14,702 bases of DNA, taken from positions 1 through 14,702 of the forward strand of contig JAEWSZ010000015.1 of NCBI GenBank assembly GCA_023397905.1, read 5' to 3'. The notes beneath the pieces were generated by a model. It was given only the letters and a program-made list of their open reading frames with translations. It had not been told where the DNA came from and searched no databases. This DNA comes from Bacillota bacterium. Lineage in GTDB: Bacteria; Bacillota; Clostridia; Acetivibrionales; DSM-1351. Position 1 is the stretch's first letter, and every line of letters begins with the position of its first letter. Below are positions 13,078 through 14,702 of this stretch, piece by piece. The translations under genes and the position numbers were made by a program.

Positions 13078-13812
13078 ATGTTCAGTGAAATAAAAAATAC
13101 AAAGGTATTCGAACAGGTTATGGAGCAGATCAAGGATATAATAAAAAGAGGCGAGCTGAAATGCGGGGACAGATTGCCGCCGGAAAGGGATCTGTGCCGG
13201 CAGCTCAATGTCAGCAGAACGTCCATCAGGGAGGCTTTAAGATCTCTGGAGATATTGGGGCTTATAGAGTGCCGGCAGGGCGAAGGGAATTTTATAAGGG
13301 ATAATTTTGAAGACAGCCTGCTTGAACCGCTTTCCATAACCTTTATGCTCCATGGAAGCAAAACCGGTGAAATCCTGGATTTAAGGAAAATAATTGAGCC
13401 CGAAACAGCGGCTTTGGCGGCAAAAAATATAAATGCAGAACAGCTTTGGGAGATAAAGGAACTGGTCCGTTTATTGAACAGTGAAGAAAGTGAAGTAAAA
13501 AGTGCGGAAATCGATAAAAAAATTCATTATAAAATTGTACAGGCGGCGGGAAACGGCCTGGTTTCCAATGTGATGTACGCGGTATCGTCCCTGGTTGAAA
13601 TGTACATTGAAAATGTTGTGACAAACATGTTTAAAAGCGCCGTGAGCAAGGATATGGTTAAAAAGCAGCATGAAGACATAGTCGGGGCCATAGAGGCCCA
13701 TGACCCCGCCGGCGCCTCCGCGGCAATGCGGATACATCTGGAATATACCAATAACTATATCAGCAAAACCATAAAGCAAAAATCCGGCATTTCAGAGATA
13801 AGGAAAAAATAG
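13078..13812 (+). CDS. GntR-family regulator with FCD domain (FadR/PdhR type)
   Basis: This 244-residue regulator has a winged helix-turn-helix at about 10-75, with PERDLCRQLNVSRTSIREAL (35-54) and the wing GLIECRQGEGNFI (61-73). An all-helical FCD ligand domain follows at about 95-225. Candidate metal-binding residues of the FCD pocket are in the usual pattern: D146 and H150 (DKKIH), H198 (KKQHEDI) and H220 (RIHLEY). Many proteins with this pocket bind a metal plus an organic acid such as lactate, pyruvate, glycolate or gluconate. GGAGG nine bases before the ATG supports the start. It follows lrgAB by about 90 bases with its own weak promoter. The TGGT-N3-ACCA site before lrgA matches the binding pattern of this subfamily. 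The tail after 225 is lysine-rich. Confidence 0.92.
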   Translation: MFSEIKNTKVFEQVMEQIKDIIKRGELKCGDRLPPERDLCRQLNVSRTSIREALRSLEILGLIECRQGEGNFIRDNFEDSLLEPLSITFMLHGSKTGEILDLRKIIEPETAALAAKNINAEQLWEIKELVRLLNSEESEVKSAEIDKKIHYKIVQAAGNGLVSNVMYAVSSLVEMYIENVVTNMFKSAVSKDMVKKQHEDIVGAIEAHDPAGASAAMRIHLEYTNNYISKTIKQKSGISEIRKK

Positions 13813-13862
13813 CCGAAAAGAATTTCAATGAATTAATTATACTGCTGGAAAAGTAATCATGT

Positions 13863-14090
13863 GTGGTAATTTCACCTTTAGTTTTATATGTAAAGAACAC
13901 CAAAGAAGGTATAATCGTTACAGGTCATGAAGGACCAGTTGACGGAATGGGATACGGTAGAAGCTTAGGGAGAATCTTTCCTGAAAATGTTAGAGAAATA
14001 TTGAGGGCAACCACCGAACAACATAACGAATTGATATCCCGAATGTCCGAGGAAATGCAAAATAGGGCGGAGGATGACTTTAATAATTAA
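13863..14090 (+). CDS. Small protein of unknown function, 75 residues
   Basis: This 75-residue frame is not one I recognise. It starts at GTG 13863, with GGAAAAG about nine bases upstream; an in-frame stop codon lies just before. The N-terminal half has a beta-rich look (VISPLVLYVKNTKEGIIVTG) and glycines in GHEGPVDGMGYGRSLG. The C-terminal half (about 40-72) is a likely helix rich in E, R and Q. The first half looks like part of a folded domain, so a truncated gene is possible. Its last 17 bases overlap the next frame. TATACT at 13838-13843 may be a -10 box, but no -35 box is evident. Confidence 0.45.
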   Translation: MVISPLVLYVKNTKEGIIVTGHEGPVDGMGYGRSLGRIFPENVREILRATTEQHNELISRMSEEMQNRAEDDFNN

Positions 14091-14268
14091 ATGTACGGAT
14101 GAAATCCGCTGTGAACACGCCGGCTGTGAAATCCGCGGTAAAGGGAAATATAACTGTGATACGGAATTGACAGGGCAATTATTATCTATGATAATGAAAG
14201 AAAGACTGGTTTTGAAAAATAAGATCAGAATATATTTTAATGAGGTAATAATTTGCTGGGACATTTAG
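14074..14268 (+). CDS. Small cysteine-containing protein of unknown function
   Basis: This 64-residue frame is not recognised. It has four cysteines in the first 30 residues (CTDEIRCEHAGC, then YNC), a spacing that could bind a metal, and a helix-like middle (LTGQLLSMIMKERLVLKNK). It overlaps the preceding frame by 17 bases and the following membrane protein by 16 bases, which suggests a coupled operon and supports its being real. The start is doubtful: GGCGGAGG touches the ATG, leaving almost no spacing, and no better start codon lies in frame. Confidence 0.45.
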   Translation: MTLIIKCTDEIRCEHAGCEIRGKGKYNCDTELTGQLLSMIMKERLVLKNKIRIYFNEVIICWDI

Positions 14269-14702
14269 GATTTTCATATGTGGGGCTGATATATTTATTG
14301 ATGCTGTTTATCCCCAATATAGTCTGGAGCAGAAGCCGGACCGCAGACTCCGTAAATATCCGGGAAAACAGGCTGCTGCTGATGTTTGAACGCATTGGAC
14401 AGGCTTTTTGTACCTGCAGCGTACTGATTTTCAGTGATTATAATATTGCTCCTCCTTCAAAGTGGGGGCTGTGGCTTGCGGTGTCATTTTTACTTATGCT
14501 GCTTTATGAGCTTTGCTGGGTCAGATACTTCATTAATGAACACACGGAGAAAAATTTTTACCGGAGTTTTCTGGGAATACCCATGCCTCTCGCAAGCTTG
14601 CCGGTGGCCGCTTTTCTGCTGCTGGGCATCTACGGAAGGGTTATCTGGCTGATCATATCTTCCGTCATACTGGGCATAGGTCATATAGGCATACACATAC
14701 AG
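14253..14702 (+). CDS. Membrane protein of unknown function, 3' end missing
   Basis: An open frame runs from TTG 14253 to the window edge, giving 150 residues without a stop. GAGG seven bases before the TTG supports this start. Four hydrophobic segments lie at about 6-24, 47-64, 75-92 and 112-146. A charged loop near 25-46 (WSRSRTADSVNIRENRLLL) and another near 93-108 (RYFINEHTEKNFYRSF) separate them. The ending LLLGIYGRVIWLIISSVILG then GIGHIGIH resembles a family of small uncharacterised clostridial membrane proteins that I cannot name further. The start overlaps the cysteine-containing small gene by 16 bases. No enzymatic motif is seen. Confidence 0.7.
   Translation, partial: MLGHLGFSYVGLIYLLMLFIPNIVWSRSRTADSVNIRENRLLLMFERIGQAFCTCSVLIFSDYNIAPPSKWGLWLAVSFLLMLLYELCWVRYFINEHTEKNFYRSFLGIPMPLASLPVAAFLLLGIYGRVIWLIISSVILGIGHIGIHIQ

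Overview
The window reads as chromosomal DNA of a Gram-positive Firmicute, most likely of class Clostridia. This is an inference from strong AGGAGG-type ribosome sites, SigA-like promoters with close-to-consensus boxes, frequent TTG and GTG starts, and the protein families (MptD-type ECF transporter, DUF421, LrgAB with an FCD regulator, AraC/GyrI). There are no rRNA, tRNA, CRISPR or recognisable insertion sequences. Sixteen protein genes are supported with good or fair confidence, plus two small less certain ones and partial genes at both edges.

Region 1 (1-4801), G+C-rich: a minus-strand operon runs from an MptD-family ECF substrate-binding subunit through the transmembrane coupling subunit EcfT and a fused double ATPase (EcfA1-EcfA2) to an exporter-fold ABC transporter cut by the window edge. 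A divergent AraC-type regulator faces it. The divergent control region has one promoter for each direction and two perfect palindromes. The layout recalls the ybtA/ybtPQ arrangement of the yersiniabactin locus, so uptake of a metal chelate or similar small molecule is a reasonable guess, but no biosynthetic gene is in view.

Region 2 (4802-6707), visibly A+T-rich: a lone DUF421 membrane protein on the minus strand and a GIY-YIG (LEM-3-like) nuclease on the plus strand. The nuclease gene lies between two palindromes with the same 7-base arms, with short possible gene remnants on each side.

Region 3 (6708-9473): a LacI-family repressor and a major facilitator transporter on the minus strand, each with its own near-perfect promoter followed directly by a CG-centred operator. 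The two operators match at 12 of 14 positions, so the repressor very probably controls both itself and the transporter.

Region 4 (9474-11663): an isochorismatase-like cysteine hydrolase, an AraC/GyrI-type regulator, and a convergent GNAT acetyltransferase.

Region 5 (11664-14702): an LrgA-LrgB membrane pair with a promoter and a PdhR/FadR-like operator just downstream of the -10 box, followed by an FCD-type GntR regulator that probably binds it. LrgAB proteins have been linked to pyruvate transport in other Firmicutes, which would fit this regulator class. Two small ORFs and the start of a membrane protein follow, each overlapping the next by about 16 bases.
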